In this document: piece by piece, positions 7,788 to 15,270 of the stretch | Position numbering within the stretch: the stretch's first letter is position 1 | Layout: each line of letters opens with the position of its first letter | NCBI GenBank assembly: GCA_016125155.1 | Contig: WGMI01000004.1 | Coordinates: forward strand, 1 to 61,732 | DNA: 61,732 bases | Direction: 5' to 3' | From: a bacterium | GTDB lineage: Bacteria; Bacteroidota; Bacteroidia; Flavobacteriales; Schleiferiaceae | Translations under genes and position numbers: made by a program | The notes under the pieces: generated by a model | Database searches by the model: none | Told to the model about the DNA's origin: nothing | The model's input: only the letters and a program-made list of their open reading frames with translations

Positions 7788-8848
7788 AGGCGTCGGGATT
7801 GTTGAAGGAGGACGAAATCGGCGACCACCAGCGAAGCCAGTGCTTCGACGATGGGAACGGCCCGGGGAACCACGCAGGGATCGTGACGGCCTAGAATTTC
7901 GAGTTGCAGCGGATGGCCGTCTCGGTCAAAAGTCTGTTGGGGCCGTGCAATGCTCGCAGTGGGCTTAAAACCCACCCGAAACGAAATGGGGCGACCGTCC
8001 GAAATGCCCCCGAGCAGTCCACCGGCCCGGTTGGTTTCCCATCCGGATCCGTCGGCTTTGGCCGGATCGTTGTGTTGACTCCCCTTCATCGACGCGGCCT
8101 CAAACCCGCTTCCGTATTCGAAGCCCTTAACGGCATTGAGACTGAGCATGGCCTGGGCCAAACGCGCTTGAAATTTGTCAAAAACAGGCTCGCCCAAACC
8201 GAGGGGCACCCCGTGAAGCACACAGCGTATGGCGCCGCCCACCGAATCGCCCTCGCTACGAACTTGCTCGATCAGGGCCGTCATGGCGGCAGCGGTTTCC
8301 GGTTCGGGGCAGCGAACGGACGAAGCTTCGATGGCTTCGCGTGCATAATCCTCTTCTGCGCCAACCAACCGAATCGGCCCTACCTGATCCACCCAGGCAC
8401 GGGGCTCAAAACCCGGAACGAGTTGACGCGCAAGGGCCCCGGCAAAAACCCAATTTGCGGTTTCCCGGGCCGACGAACGCCCCCCGCCCCGGGGATCGCG
8501 CAGCCCGTATTTGAGGTCGTAGGCAGCATCGGCATGGGCCGGGCGATAAGCCGTTGCCATGGGCTGGTAATCGCGCGATCGGACGTCTTGATTGCGGAAC
8601 AGAAATGCCAGAGGAGCCCCGGTGGTTTTGCCTTCGTAGACCCCACTCAGGATTTCAAAGACATCAGATTCGCTCCGGGTCGTGCTCAGGGAGGACTGCC
8701 CCGGACGGCGACGAGCCAAAGCCGCTTGAACCGCGTCCCAATCGATAGAGACAGCAGCAGGCACCCCATCGAGAACCCCCCCGATGGCCGGGCCGTGCGA
8801 TTCTCCGAAGGTGGTCAGGCGCAAGAGGCGGCCAAAGACATTGGACAT
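7784..8848 (-). CDS. aroC: chorismate synthase
   Basis: This 354-aa enzyme converts EPSP to chorismate with reduced FMN, the last step of the shikimate pathway. The start MSNVFGRLLRLTTFGESHG contains the FGESHG signature. DYKPMATAYRPAHAD-like sequence (here QPMATAYRPAHAD) is near 95, and DPRGGGRSSARETA near 117 holds the FMN-binding Arg/Ser. ISDGRPISFRVGFKPTASI and GRHDPCVVPRAVPIVEA follow in the C-terminal half. It is normal family length. A TAnnTTTG box on the minus strand lies 5 nt before the ATG. Confidence 0.98.
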   Translation of the reverse strand: MSNVFGRLLRLTTFGESHGPAIGGVLDGVPAAVSIDWDAVQAALARRRPGQSSLSTTRSESDVFEILSGVYEGKTTGAPLAFLFRNQDVRSRDYQPMATAYRPAHADAAYDLKYGLRDPRGGGRSSARETANWVFAGALARQLVPGFEPRAWVDQVGPIRLVGAEEDYAREAIEASSVRCPEPETAAAMTALIEQVRSEGDSVGGAIRCVLHGVPLGLGEPVFDKFQARLAQAMLSLNAVKGFEYGSGFEAASMKGSQHNDPAKADGSGWETNRAGGLLGGISDGRPISFRVGFKPTASIARPQQTFDRDGHPLQLEILGRHDPCVVPRAVPIVEALASLVVADFVLLQQSRRL

Positions 8849-8853
8849 TCGGT

Positions 8854-8861
8854 CAAAGATA
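8854..8861 (-). promoter_or_regulatory. -7 box directly ahead of aroC
   Basis: The minus strand reads TATCTTTG at 8861-8854, an exact TAnnTTTG match. The aroC ATG begins at 8848, only 5 nt downstream. An mRNA from here would be leaderless or nearly so. It lies in the 41-bp gap after the upstream gene. Confidence 0.5.
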
Positions 8862-8889
8862 AAAGGGCCAATCGAGCCACAGCCAACGT

Positions 8890-9684
8890 CTATGGACGAT
8901 CGTACTCCTCCAAAATTTCATCGATTTCGCGTTCGCGGGTGTAGCGTTCGTAGCATTCGACCAGACTGCGCAAGAGTTCGTAATCGGTTTCGTGACGTAT
9001 GCGTCCACCCGAGCAGTAGTACGCAAAAGCCTGTACCTCAGCGGGATTCATGCCAGTAAGTTCCTGAAGCGCTTTTCCGTTGCTGCCTTGCAGTTTTTGT
9101 CGCCAGGCATCGCGCTCCATCAAGAGGCGGAGTTCGGCCATTTGACGCGGAGTTTTTCCAAAGCGTTCGTAGAGAAAGTCGACGGGATTGGCCAAGCCGG
9201 CCGGGGCGTGCACGGGGAACTCAATTTGCTCGTTGGAGGGAATCAAAGGCTCTGAAAACACCACATCCCGAGGGTCGTTGGTGGTGAGCGAATAGGCATT
9301 GATGCCCGCCTCATCGAGCAGGTAGTTGCGCTCCTCCAACGCAAAGCGGTGCACAAAGCCCTCGTCTCCCGCGTGAACCACTTTGTAATAGTACTTGAAA
9401 CTGAGGTGGGAAACCACGAGCGAATCGCCGACAGAGGCGCGGATCTCGAATCGGCCATCGGCCTCGCTCAACACCCCTCGCTCGGTGCGCTTGTTGATGA
9501 TGTAGGCCCCGGGCACCGAAAGCCCCGTGGTGCGTTCTACTACGCGCCCTTTGAGGACCACCCCATTGTTGGTCTGGGCGCTGAGCGACACAGAGGCCAG
9601 CATACACCCCAAGGCACATACCCCTGAAATGAACCGCCGGATAACCCTTTTAAACCCTCGGTTTTCCCGATATTCGCTGCCCAT
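8890..9684 (-). CDS. exported CarboxypepD_reg-like domain protein
   Basis: This 264-aa protein has a basic N-terminus and hydrophobic core ending SVSLSAQ (about residue 40), consistent with a signal peptide. A carboxypeptidase-regulatory-like fold follows (~45-125): VVLKGRVVERTTGLSVPGAYIINKRTERGVLSEADGRF-type sequence, the pattern found at the start of many Bacteroidota surface proteins. The remainder is charged and helical. No TonB-dependent receptor barrel follows, so its partner is unknown. ATG 9684 was preferred; 9696 is also possible. Its start lies only 12 bp from the divergent ettA start. A much longer open frame continues upstream on this strand but is antisense to ettA. Confidence 0.75.
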   Translation of the reverse strand: MGSEYRENRGFKRVIRRFISGVCALGCMLASVSLSAQTNNGVVLKGRVVERTTGLSVPGAYIINKRTERGVLSEADGRFEIRASVGDSLVVSHLSFKYYYKVVHAGDEGFVHRFALEERNYLLDEAGINAYSLTTNDPRDVVFSEPLIPSNEQIEFPVHAPAGLANPVDFLYERFGKTPRQMAELRLLMERDAWRQKLQGSNGKALQELTGMNPAEVQAFAYYCSGGRIRHETDYELLRSLVECYERYTREREIDEILEEYDRP

Positions 9685-9696
9685 CAATTTTGGCAT

Positions 9697-11388
9697 ATGT
9701 CCGACGATAAAAAGGTCATTTTCAGCATGAGCGGGGTGAGCAAGATCCTCCCCCACAACAATAAGGCCATCCTCAAAGACATCTACCTGAGCTTTTTCTA
9801 CGGGGCCAAGATCGGCATCCTCGGTTTGAACGGCTCGGGTAAATCGACTTTGCTCAAGATTATCGCTGGAATCGAGAAGTCGTTTCAGGGCGATTTGGTC
9901 TGGAGCCCGGGCTACAAGGTGGGCTATCTCGAACAAGAGCCGCAATTGGACGAAACCAAGACGGTGATGGAGGTGGTGCGCGAAGGGGCCAAAGAAATTA
10001 CTGATTTGCTCGACGAATACAACGCGCTCAACGATCAGTTTGGTCTGCCCGAGGTCTATGAAGACCCGGACAAAATGGAGAAACTCATGAACCGCCAGGC
10101 GGCGCTTCAAGACAAAATTGACGCGGCCAATGCCTGGGAACTCGACACGGTGCTCGAGCGCGCCATGGGGGCCCTGAACTGTCCCGAGAGCGACACCCCC
10201 ATCAAGATCCTGTCCGGTGGAGAACGCCGCCGTGTGGCCTTGGTGCGCCTCCTGATTCAAAGCCCCGATGTGTTGCTCTTGGACGAACCCACCAACCACC
10301 TCGATGCCGAGTCGGTCTTGTGGTTGGAGAACCATTTGCAGAACTATCCGGGCACGGTGATCGCCGTAACCCACGACCGCTATTTTCTCGACAACGTGGC
10401 GGGTTGGATTCTCGAACTCGACCGGGGCGAGGGCATTCCGTGGAAGGGAAACTACAGCAGCTGGCTCGATCAAAAGACCAAGCGGATGGCGCAGGAGGAG
10501 AAGCAGGCGAGCAAGCGCCGCAAGACCCTCGAACGCGAATTGGAGTGGGTGCGCATGAACCCCAAAGGACGCCAAGCCAAGTCGAAAGCGCGTTTGTCGA
10601 ACTACGATAAAATGCTCAGTCAAGAGCAGAAGGACCGGGAAGAACGCCTCGAGATCTTTATTCCTCCGGGCCCGCGTTTGGGCAATGAGGTCATTGAGGC
10701 CCAAGGCGTATCCAAATCTTTTGGAGATCGGTTGTTGTACGAATCGCTCAATTTCAGCCTGCCTCCTGCCGGGATCGTGGGGATTATTGGCCCGAACGGG
10801 GCGGGCAAAACGACGATTTTCCGGATGATTATGGGGACCCAAACCCCCGATTCGGGCAGTTTCAAAATCGGAGAGACGGTTAAAATTGCCTACGTGGATC
10901 AGAGCCACGAAAAGATGGATCCAGAAAAGAGCATTTTCGAGATTATTGCCGATGGACAGGAGACCTTCGAACTGGGCGGGAAGTCGCAAAACGCCCGGGC
11001 CTATTTGAGCCGGTTCAACTTTAGCGGCGATTCCCAGGGCAAGAAAATAGGGGTGCTGTCGGGCGGAGAACGCAACCGCCTCCATCTGGCCATGGCGCTC
11101 AAGGAGGGCGGCAATGTTCTGCTGCTGGACGAACCGACCAACGATTTGGATGTCAATACGCTGCGCGCGCTGGAAGAGGCCATGGACGAGTTTGCGGGCT
11201 GCGCGGTGATTATTTCGCACGACCGTTGGTTTCTCGACCGGGTGTGTACGCACATCCTGGCTTTTGAGGGCGATGCGCAGGTGTACTTTTTCGAGGGTTC
11301 GTTTAGCGACTACGAGGAAAACAAAAAGAAACGCTTGGGCGACAGCGGAGAACCGCGTAGGTTTAAGTACCGGAAATTGATGAAATAG
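9697..11388 (+). CDS. ettA: ABC-F ATPase, energy-dependent translational throttle EttA
   Basis: This 563-aa soluble protein has two ABC ATPase domains and no membrane segments. It binds the ribosomal E site and gates translation according to ATP/ADP. Walker A motifs are GLNGSGKST (~45) and GPNGAGKTT (~365). Signature motifs are LSGGERRRVAL (~170) and LSGGERNRLHLA (~455), and LLDEPTNHLDAES / LLDEPTNDLDVNT are the Walker B/D-loops. The inter-domain linker (~245-320) is rich in Lys/Arg. The insert YNALNDQFGLPEVYEDPDKMEKLMNRQ-type arm in domain 1 is characteristic of EttA rather than other ABC-F groups. It is normal family length. Confidence 0.95.
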   Translation: MSDDKKVIFSMSGVSKILPHNNKAILKDIYLSFFYGAKIGILGLNGSGKSTLLKIIAGIEKSFQGDLVWSPGYKVGYLEQEPQLDETKTVMEVVREGAKEITDLLDEYNALNDQFGLPEVYEDPDKMEKLMNRQAALQDKIDAANAWELDTVLERAMGALNCPESDTPIKILSGGERRRVALVRLLIQSPDVLLLDEPTNHLDAESVLWLENHLQNYPGTVIAVTHDRYFLDNVAGWILELDRGEGIPWKGNYSSWLDQKTKRMAQEEKQASKRRKTLERELEWVRMNPKGRQAKSKARLSNYDKMLSQEQKDREERLEIFIPPGPRLGNEVIEAQGVSKSFGDRLLYESLNFSLPPAGIVGIIGPNGAGKTTIFRMIMGTQTPDSGSFKIGETVKIAYVDQSHEKMDPEKSIFEIIADGQETFELGGKSQNARAYLSRFNFSGDSQGKKIGVLSGGERNRLHLAMALKEGGNVLLLDEPTNDLDVNTLRALEEAMDEFAGCAVIISHDRWFLDRVCTHILAFEGDAQVYFFEGSFSDYEENKKKRLGDSGEPRRFKYRKLMK

Positions 11389-11445
11389 GGTTAGGGTACA
11401 ACCGCAATGCCTTGCGGGCTTCCAAAAACAGCGTAGGCTCAAAAC

Positions 11446-11705
11446 AATACCCGGCCGCAGGCCGTCAATCAAATAGCCTCCGCTTAAAAAAGCTCGTTTC
11501 TTTCCTTCTTTCTTTGGAGCTCCAAAGAAAGAAGCCCACCGCGGGAGCGGGGTGCACATCAAAGTCGTAGAGAGGGAATGAACAGCGCAGGCCTTCTTCG
11601 AAGCATCATCGGCGCAACCGGAAGACCCCGAGCCGATGACCCAGATCAGCACCAGCGCCATCGCCCAGCCGCGATGTTTCGCGGCTCAAAGCAATCATAA
11701 CCCCT
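11446..11705 (+). repeat. dispersed structured repeat, copy 1
   Basis: The 374-bp gap between ettA and the next gene holds this element, closely similar to a second copy at 14820-15190 in the same orientation. It contains a small hairpin CGGCC-GCA-GGCCG (11452-11464), a perfect 30-bp palindrome centred on GGAGCTCC (11505-11534), and a block of about 70 bp (11523-11592) with only two differences from copy 2. A further stem, GCCGCG/CGCGGC, lies near 11668-11685. The minus strand stays open across it, but substitutions do not look codon-constrained. Function is unknown. Confidence 0.85.
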
Positions 11706-11734
11706 AAGGCCCTTATAAATCAACCCACCCCTTT

Positions 11735-11742
11735 TATCTTCG
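11735..11742 (+). promoter_or_regulatory. near-consensus -7 box
   Basis: TATCTTCG matches TAnnTTTG at seven of eight positions and lies 20 nt before the ATG at 11763. The same TATCTTCG variant precedes other genes in this window (25775, 46459). Confidence 0.35.
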
Positions 11743-11762
11743 AAATTCCAAACCCCTCGCTA

Positions 11763-12467
11763 ATGCCCTCCCTCCCCGCCTGCAACCACAAAATCCTCGA
11801 GGCGCTTTCGACCAAATCGTCGACCAAGCAATTGGTGGCACGTCACAATCAAGCCGCCTTTGGCGAACTCAAGCAGATGCTTCAAACGGTGGCCGAAGAG
11901 CTCAATTCGAACATCTGCACCATCGACAAAAGCGTGGTGGTGGAATACACCGAACGGGGCGAACGCGAGGCCATGATTCGATTCTCCGGCGATGTACTCA
12001 TCTTTCACCAGCTCACCAACGCCTACACGGTGGACGACCGGCACGAACTGCGCAAGCTGAGCTACATCAAGGAAGACCCACTCCGCGCTTTTTTCGGGGT
12101 GATCAACTTCTATAACTTCCTGAACGACTCCCTGCTGTACAATCGCTTGAGCGATGTGGGCCACTTGCTCGGTCGGATCTGGATCAACAAAGACCGGCAC
12201 TTTTTTGTCGAAGGAAAGCGGCAGTTTAGCTTTTTGTACAACGACTTGAGCCGGGATGTGCTCGATGCGGACAAACTGCGCGGCATTGTCGAAAATGCCA
12301 TGGGTTATGCCATCGACTACGATCTGACTGCTCCTCCGTTCGCCGATGTGCGCGAGCTTACGGTATTTCAAATGCAAAACATCAGCCAAGAGCTCAGGGT
12401 GCGCAAGAGTCCAGGTCTGGGCTATCGCATTCACGCTCAGAGTCAGGAGCCTGAAACCCGCGCCTAA
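11763..12467 (+). CDS. conserved-looking hypothetical protein
   Basis: This 234-aa soluble protein has no signal peptide or membrane segment. It reads as a mixed alpha/beta domain: an N-terminal helical part (ALSTKSSTKQLVARHNQAAF), then alternating strands (VVVEYTER, AMIRFSGDVLIFHQLTNAY) and an aromatic-rich middle (FFGVINFYNFLNDSLLYNRL). It ends FQMQNISQELRVRKSPGLGYRI. I do not recognise the family. It stands alone between the repeat element and tRNA-Glu. Codon use looks like that of its neighbours. Confidence 0.75.
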   Translation: MPSLPACNHKILEALSTKSSTKQLVARHNQAAFGELKQMLQTVAEELNSNICTIDKSVVVEYTERGEREAMIRFSGDVLIFHQLTNAYTVDDRHELRKLSYIKEDPLRAFFGVINFYNFLNDSLLYNRLSDVGHLLGRIWINKDRHFFVEGKRQFSFLYNDLSRDVLDADKLRGIVENAMGYAIDYDLTAPPFADVRELTVFQMQNISQELRVRKSPGLGYRIHAQSQEPETRA

Positions 12468-12510
12468 AAACAGGGTCGGTTTCCCCGCATCGTTTTTGAT
12501 GCAAACTGCT

Positions 12511-12538
12511 TTGCGATTTGAAATTTGATGTACATTTG
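12511..12538 (+). promoter_or_regulatory. promoter of the tRNA-Glu-rpsT transcript
   Basis: TTG at 12511-12513 and TACATTTG at 12531-12538 are separated by 17 bp, a good fit to the Bacteroidota TTG-N17-TAnnTTTG promoter. tRNA-Glu begins about 120 nt downstream. This is the best complete promoter I found in the window. Confidence 0.6.
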
Positions 12539-12659
12539 CATCCCGTTTGAGAAAAACCAGAACACTCTGGATATCTCTTTGTTCGGGGCATCGCGTTCAT
12601 CGACACTTCGTTTTCCGTCAATTCCGGTTTGGGCTTTGCCGTCTAAATCCGTCGTTCTC

Positions 12660-12734
12660 GGCCCGTTCGTCTATCGGTTAGGACTCAAGATTTTCATTCT
12701 TGCAAGAGGGGTTCGACTCCCCTACGGGCTACCA
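12660..12734 (+). tRNA. tRNA-Glu (TTC anticodon)
   Basis: The acceptor GGCCCGT pairs with ACGGGCT, with a G-U at the first pair. The anticodon stem CAAGA/TCTTG encloses TTTTCAT, giving anticodon TTC. The T-arm is GAGGG-GTTCGAC-TCCCC-like. The discriminator A and CCA (12732-12734) are encoded. rpsT follows 56 bp downstream, a gene order common in the phylum. Confidence 0.97.
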
Positions 12735-12790
12735 TTGTACCACACCGCATCACGCCAAACAGGCATCGTTAAGAATCAGTAGTTCCGCAC

Positions 12791-13051
12791 ATGGCAAACC
12801 ACAAATCAGCCCTCAAGCGCATCCGTGCCAACGAAGAGAAGCGCCTTCGCAACCGCTATCAGCACAAGACCATGCGGAATGCGTTGCGCGACGTGCGCAA
12901 AGGCACCGATGCCGCGGCCGTCAAAGAACAGTTGCCCAAAGTCTATTCGATGATCGACCGCTTGGTCAAGAACAACATCATTCACAAGAACAAAGCGGCC
13001 AACCTCAAGTCGAGCATCGCCAAGCACCTGAACTCGCTGGCCACCGCCTAA
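12791..13051 (+). CDS. rpsT: 30S ribosomal protein S20
   Basis: This 86-aa, strongly basic, all-helical protein begins MANHKSALKRIRANEEKRLRN. The family pattern ANHKSAxKRIR at the N-terminus and the IIHKNKAANLKSSIAKHLN C-terminal helix are unmistakable. S20 binds 16S rRNA early in 30S assembly. It follows tRNA-Glu, probably on the same transcript, and ends at a strong terminator. Confidence 0.98.
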   Translation: MANHKSALKRIRANEEKRLRNRYQHKTMRNALRDVRKGTDAAAVKEQLPKVYSMIDRLVKNNIIHKNKAANLKSSIAKHLNSLATA

Positions 13052-13074
13052 ATTTTGGATTTGGTTTGATTCCA

Positions 13075-13107
13075 CCGCCCCGATCCCCGATCGGAGGCGG
13101 TTTTTTA
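13075..13107 (+). terminator. intrinsic terminator after rpsT
   Basis: CCGCC (13075-13079) plus CCGATC (13080-13085) pair with GATCGG (13089-13094) and GGCGG (13096-13100), with a single bulged A. T6 follows from 13101. Confidence 0.92.
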
Positions 13108-13272
13108 TTGACTTTGTAGGCCATAGAAAAAATGATTCAAAAAAGGTAGAAAACCATACGTCGCCTCAGGTGCAATGGCCCCAACGCTCCGCACTGAGCG
13201 AATTTCAATTGCGTAAGGCCAAAAAAAGAACGAGCTTCGGGAACTCTAAAACCCACTGAAAAAAGTGCGGGC

Positions 13273-14088
13273 ATGTTCGAACAAACCCACGTCAACCGAC
13301 CCAAAACGAGGAGTGCACTGAGAAAGCGTTTGGGCAAAGAATGGTACATCCTCAATCGGTACTGGCAATGGATGGTCGTTCGAAATTTTGCGAAAACTGA
13401 CCGCGACCGATCCTTCATTCATTCTTTAATTCAACATCAATCGCTCCTGCTGCGCCCGCTGAAGGATGTCGACATGTATCTGCAGCACAACAAAGTAACC
13501 AATTTAAAGATCGCTATTGGTCATATTGACGGAGCGGTTATTCGACCCGGTCAAACGTTTTCGATTTGGAAAATGATTGGGAGACCGACCGCGAGCAAGG
13601 GGTATCTGGAAGGACTTTCATTAAACCAGGGAACAGTATCCAAGGATATTGGTGGGGGGTTGTGTCAACTCGGGAATTTGCTCTTTTGAATGGCCTTGCA
13701 TACCCCATTGAACATCAAAGAACGCTGGCGTCACAGCTACGATGTGTTTCCCGACATCAACCGAACCATTCCCTTTGGCTGCGGAGCTACGTTGGCCTAT
13801 AACTATATTGATCTTCAACTAAAAAACAATACGGACCATACGTTTCAAATTCTCGTTTGGCTCGACGAGGTCTATTTAAGGGGGGCTATAACCTGCGATC
13901 AAAAACTCCCATTACACTTCGAAATTTTCGAAACGGATCATCGATTTCAACAGCAATGGTGGGGAGGATATACCCGACACAATCGTATTTGGAAAAAAAT
14001 AACCCACGTTGCAGATAAAACCGATTCTGTCGAACTGGTGGCGGAAAACCATGCGCTGATGATGTACAATCCGATGCTTCCCCAATAA
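13273..14088 (+). pseudogene. VanW family protein interrupted by an in-frame TGA
   Basis: A 271-codon frame encodes a VanW-family protein: a basic N-terminal part, VIRPGQTFSIWKMIGRPTASKGY (~95-117), SKDIGGGLCQLGNLLF, then ALHTPLNIKERWRHSYDVFPD and GATLAYNYIDLQ. Codon 139 (13687-13689) is TGA, exactly where relatives have Trp before MALHTP, so one G-to-A change from TGG explains it. Both halves otherwise stay open and well conserved. Many neighbours end in TGA, so general UGA reassignment is excluded. The family was named from vancomycin-resistance clusters, but its biochemical role is unknown and no other van gene is near. The gene and its flanks look more AT-rich than the surroundings, hinting at transfer. 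Confidence 0.85.
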
Positions 14089-14359
14089 AAGGCTCGAAGT
14101 CCCAGCATAATCAAACTGATCATTCCTCGGGGAGTGCGCACGGCATGGTTCATTAGATCATCTCAAAATCGCATTTTCCCATCCCTGCCACAGTCGCTCT
14201 TGCCGTCCCGTTCCACAGGAGATTTTTTGGTTGAACACCAAAACCCGCCCCCCCCATCGTTCGCGAAACGGTGAATAACTGTAGAACCGCCCCCGGCTGA
14301 AACCCGTCAAAACGCGCGAAATTTCCACCGTCAATTCTTTGGGTGAGTACCCTCGATCG

Positions 14360-14776
14360 ATGGAAACAGAAAACACGGAAAACCCGCAAAATACCCCGCC
14401 ATCCGACCCCAGACTCGACCCCAGACTCGACCCCAGAATCGACCCTGGACTCGACCCTGCAGCCGATTCCAGACTCGAACGGCTGTGGACGCATTGGCCA
14501 CGCTGGGCCCGAAATCGGTACATCCTGAGCGGCGCCGCCTTTGCCTTGTGGATGACTTTTCTCGACTCCAACTCCTTGCTGCTGCACTGGGATTTGCACC
14601 AGGAACAAAAGCGCCTCGAACGGGAAATCCGCCACTATCGTGCCGAAGTCCGCAAAGACAGCACCCGGCTCTACGAACTGACCGGGAACCCCCAAGCCCT
14701 CGAAAAATTTGCCCGAGAGCGCTATTGGCTGGCCAAGTCGGACGAACAGATATACTGGGTCGAAGAAAGCGAATAA
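14360..14776 (+). CDS. FtsB/DivIC family septum formation initiator
   Basis: This 138-aa bitopic membrane protein probably joins FtsL and FtsQ in the divisome. A proline/aspartate-rich cytoplasmic N-terminus (~1-45) precedes a single TM segment (YILSGAAFALWMTFL, ~53-68). A periplasmic coiled coil (HQEQKRLEREIRHYRAEVRKDSTRLYEL) follows, and the end ALEKFARERYWLAKSDEQIYWV carries the family's conserved ARERYxM/LxxxxE motif. The N-terminus is unusual: a 12-bp DNA repeat encodes DPRL-type tetrapeptides. ATG 14360 was chosen over an in-frame TTG at 14339. In many Bacteroidota this gene precedes mutA, as here, except that a repeat element now lies between them. Confidence 0.88.
   Translation: METENTENPQNTPPSDPRLDPRLDPRIDPGLDPAADSRLERLWTHWPRWARNRYILSGAAFALWMTFLDSNSLLLHWDLHQEQKRLEREIRHYRAEVRKDSTRLYELTGNPQALEKFARERYWLAKSDEQIYWVEESE
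14405..14458 (+). repeat. 12-bp tandem repeat inside the ftsB-like gene
   Basis: Four and a half copies of a 12-bp unit (GACCCCAGACTC, twice exact, then two variants) encode successive Asp-Pro tetrapeptides (DPRL, DPRL, DPRI, DPGL, DP). The unit is a multiple of 3, so copy number changes keep the frame. Confidence 0.95.
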
Positions 14777-14819
14777 ACCAAATACAACAGCGCGGTAGCA
14801 AAGCCTCACGGCCCATAGT

Positions 14820-15190
14820 CATTTAAAATGCACCCCAACGTAGGGCCGCCATAACGCTCGATTAGGAATCATCAACACCAAAGAGCACCGCAAACCCCGG
14901 CCAAAGGCCGTAAACCAAGAAGTTCCGCTTAAAAAAAGGCTGGTTTCTTTCCTTTTTTCTTTGGAGCAGCAAAGAAAGAAGCCCACCGCGGGAGCGGGGT
15001 GCACACCAGAGTCGTAGAGAGGGAATGAACAGCGCAGGGCAACTTTAAAGCATCATCGGCGAAGCCGGAAGAGCCCGAGACGAAGACCCAGATCAACACC
15101 AGCGACTCAAAACACGGGCAAGCTTCGGAGTGCAACTTCATTAAAATGCACCCCATTGTACTTCCCCGCTTGAAAGAATCATAAAGAAAC
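14820..15190 (+). repeat. dispersed structured repeat, copy 2
   Basis: This copy fills most of the 494-bp gap between the ftsB-like gene and mutA. It shares with copy 1 the hairpin CGGCC-AAA-GGCCG (loop changed, stem kept), the stem CTTTTTTCTTTG/CAAAGAAAGAAG (14952-14963 / 14970-14981, with one G-U-compatible change) and the near-identical block starting at 14970. It is bounded by 15-bp direct repeats TTAAAATGCACCCCA at 14823-14837 and 15141-15155, each followed by a degenerate GCTYGA...AATCAT motif. Mobile, regulatory or RNA-coding roles are all possible. Confidence 0.85.
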
Positions 15191-15270
15191 GAAAGCATCA
15201 TTCCCCCTTTCCAAAAATCCTAAATCCCCTAATAAGGCTTCATTATCTTGCCCTCAAACACAACACCACC

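Noticed and set aside
8890-11661. A 923-codon open frame on the minus strand spanning the whole antisense of ettA
   Set aside because: Only its last ~265 codons are a plausible protein with a signal peptide. The rest mirrors ettA codons, and GC-rich third positions suppress stops in antisense frames.
13687-13689. Genetic-code change (UGA read as Trp) to explain vanW
   Set aside because: Many intact genes here end in TGA (mutA, mutB, tig, clpP, gpmI and others), so UGA is a normal stop in this genome.
13273-14088. Vancomycin-resistance locus
   Set aside because: No vanA/B ligase, vanH, vanX or vanRS genes are near. VanW-family proteins occur widely without resistance.
14158-14328. 56-codon minus-strand frame (GTG 14328) ending ERLWQGWENAILR before ftsB
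   Set aside because: The sequence looks protein-like, but another frame of the same stretch is also open, there is no ATG and no recognised family. It is worth a homology search but unsupported.
14929-15201. Small protein encoded by the minus strand of the repeat elements
   Set aside because: The two copies differ by an indel and mostly non-synonymous changes, while stems are preserved; this fits a structured or mobile repeat better than a coding gene.
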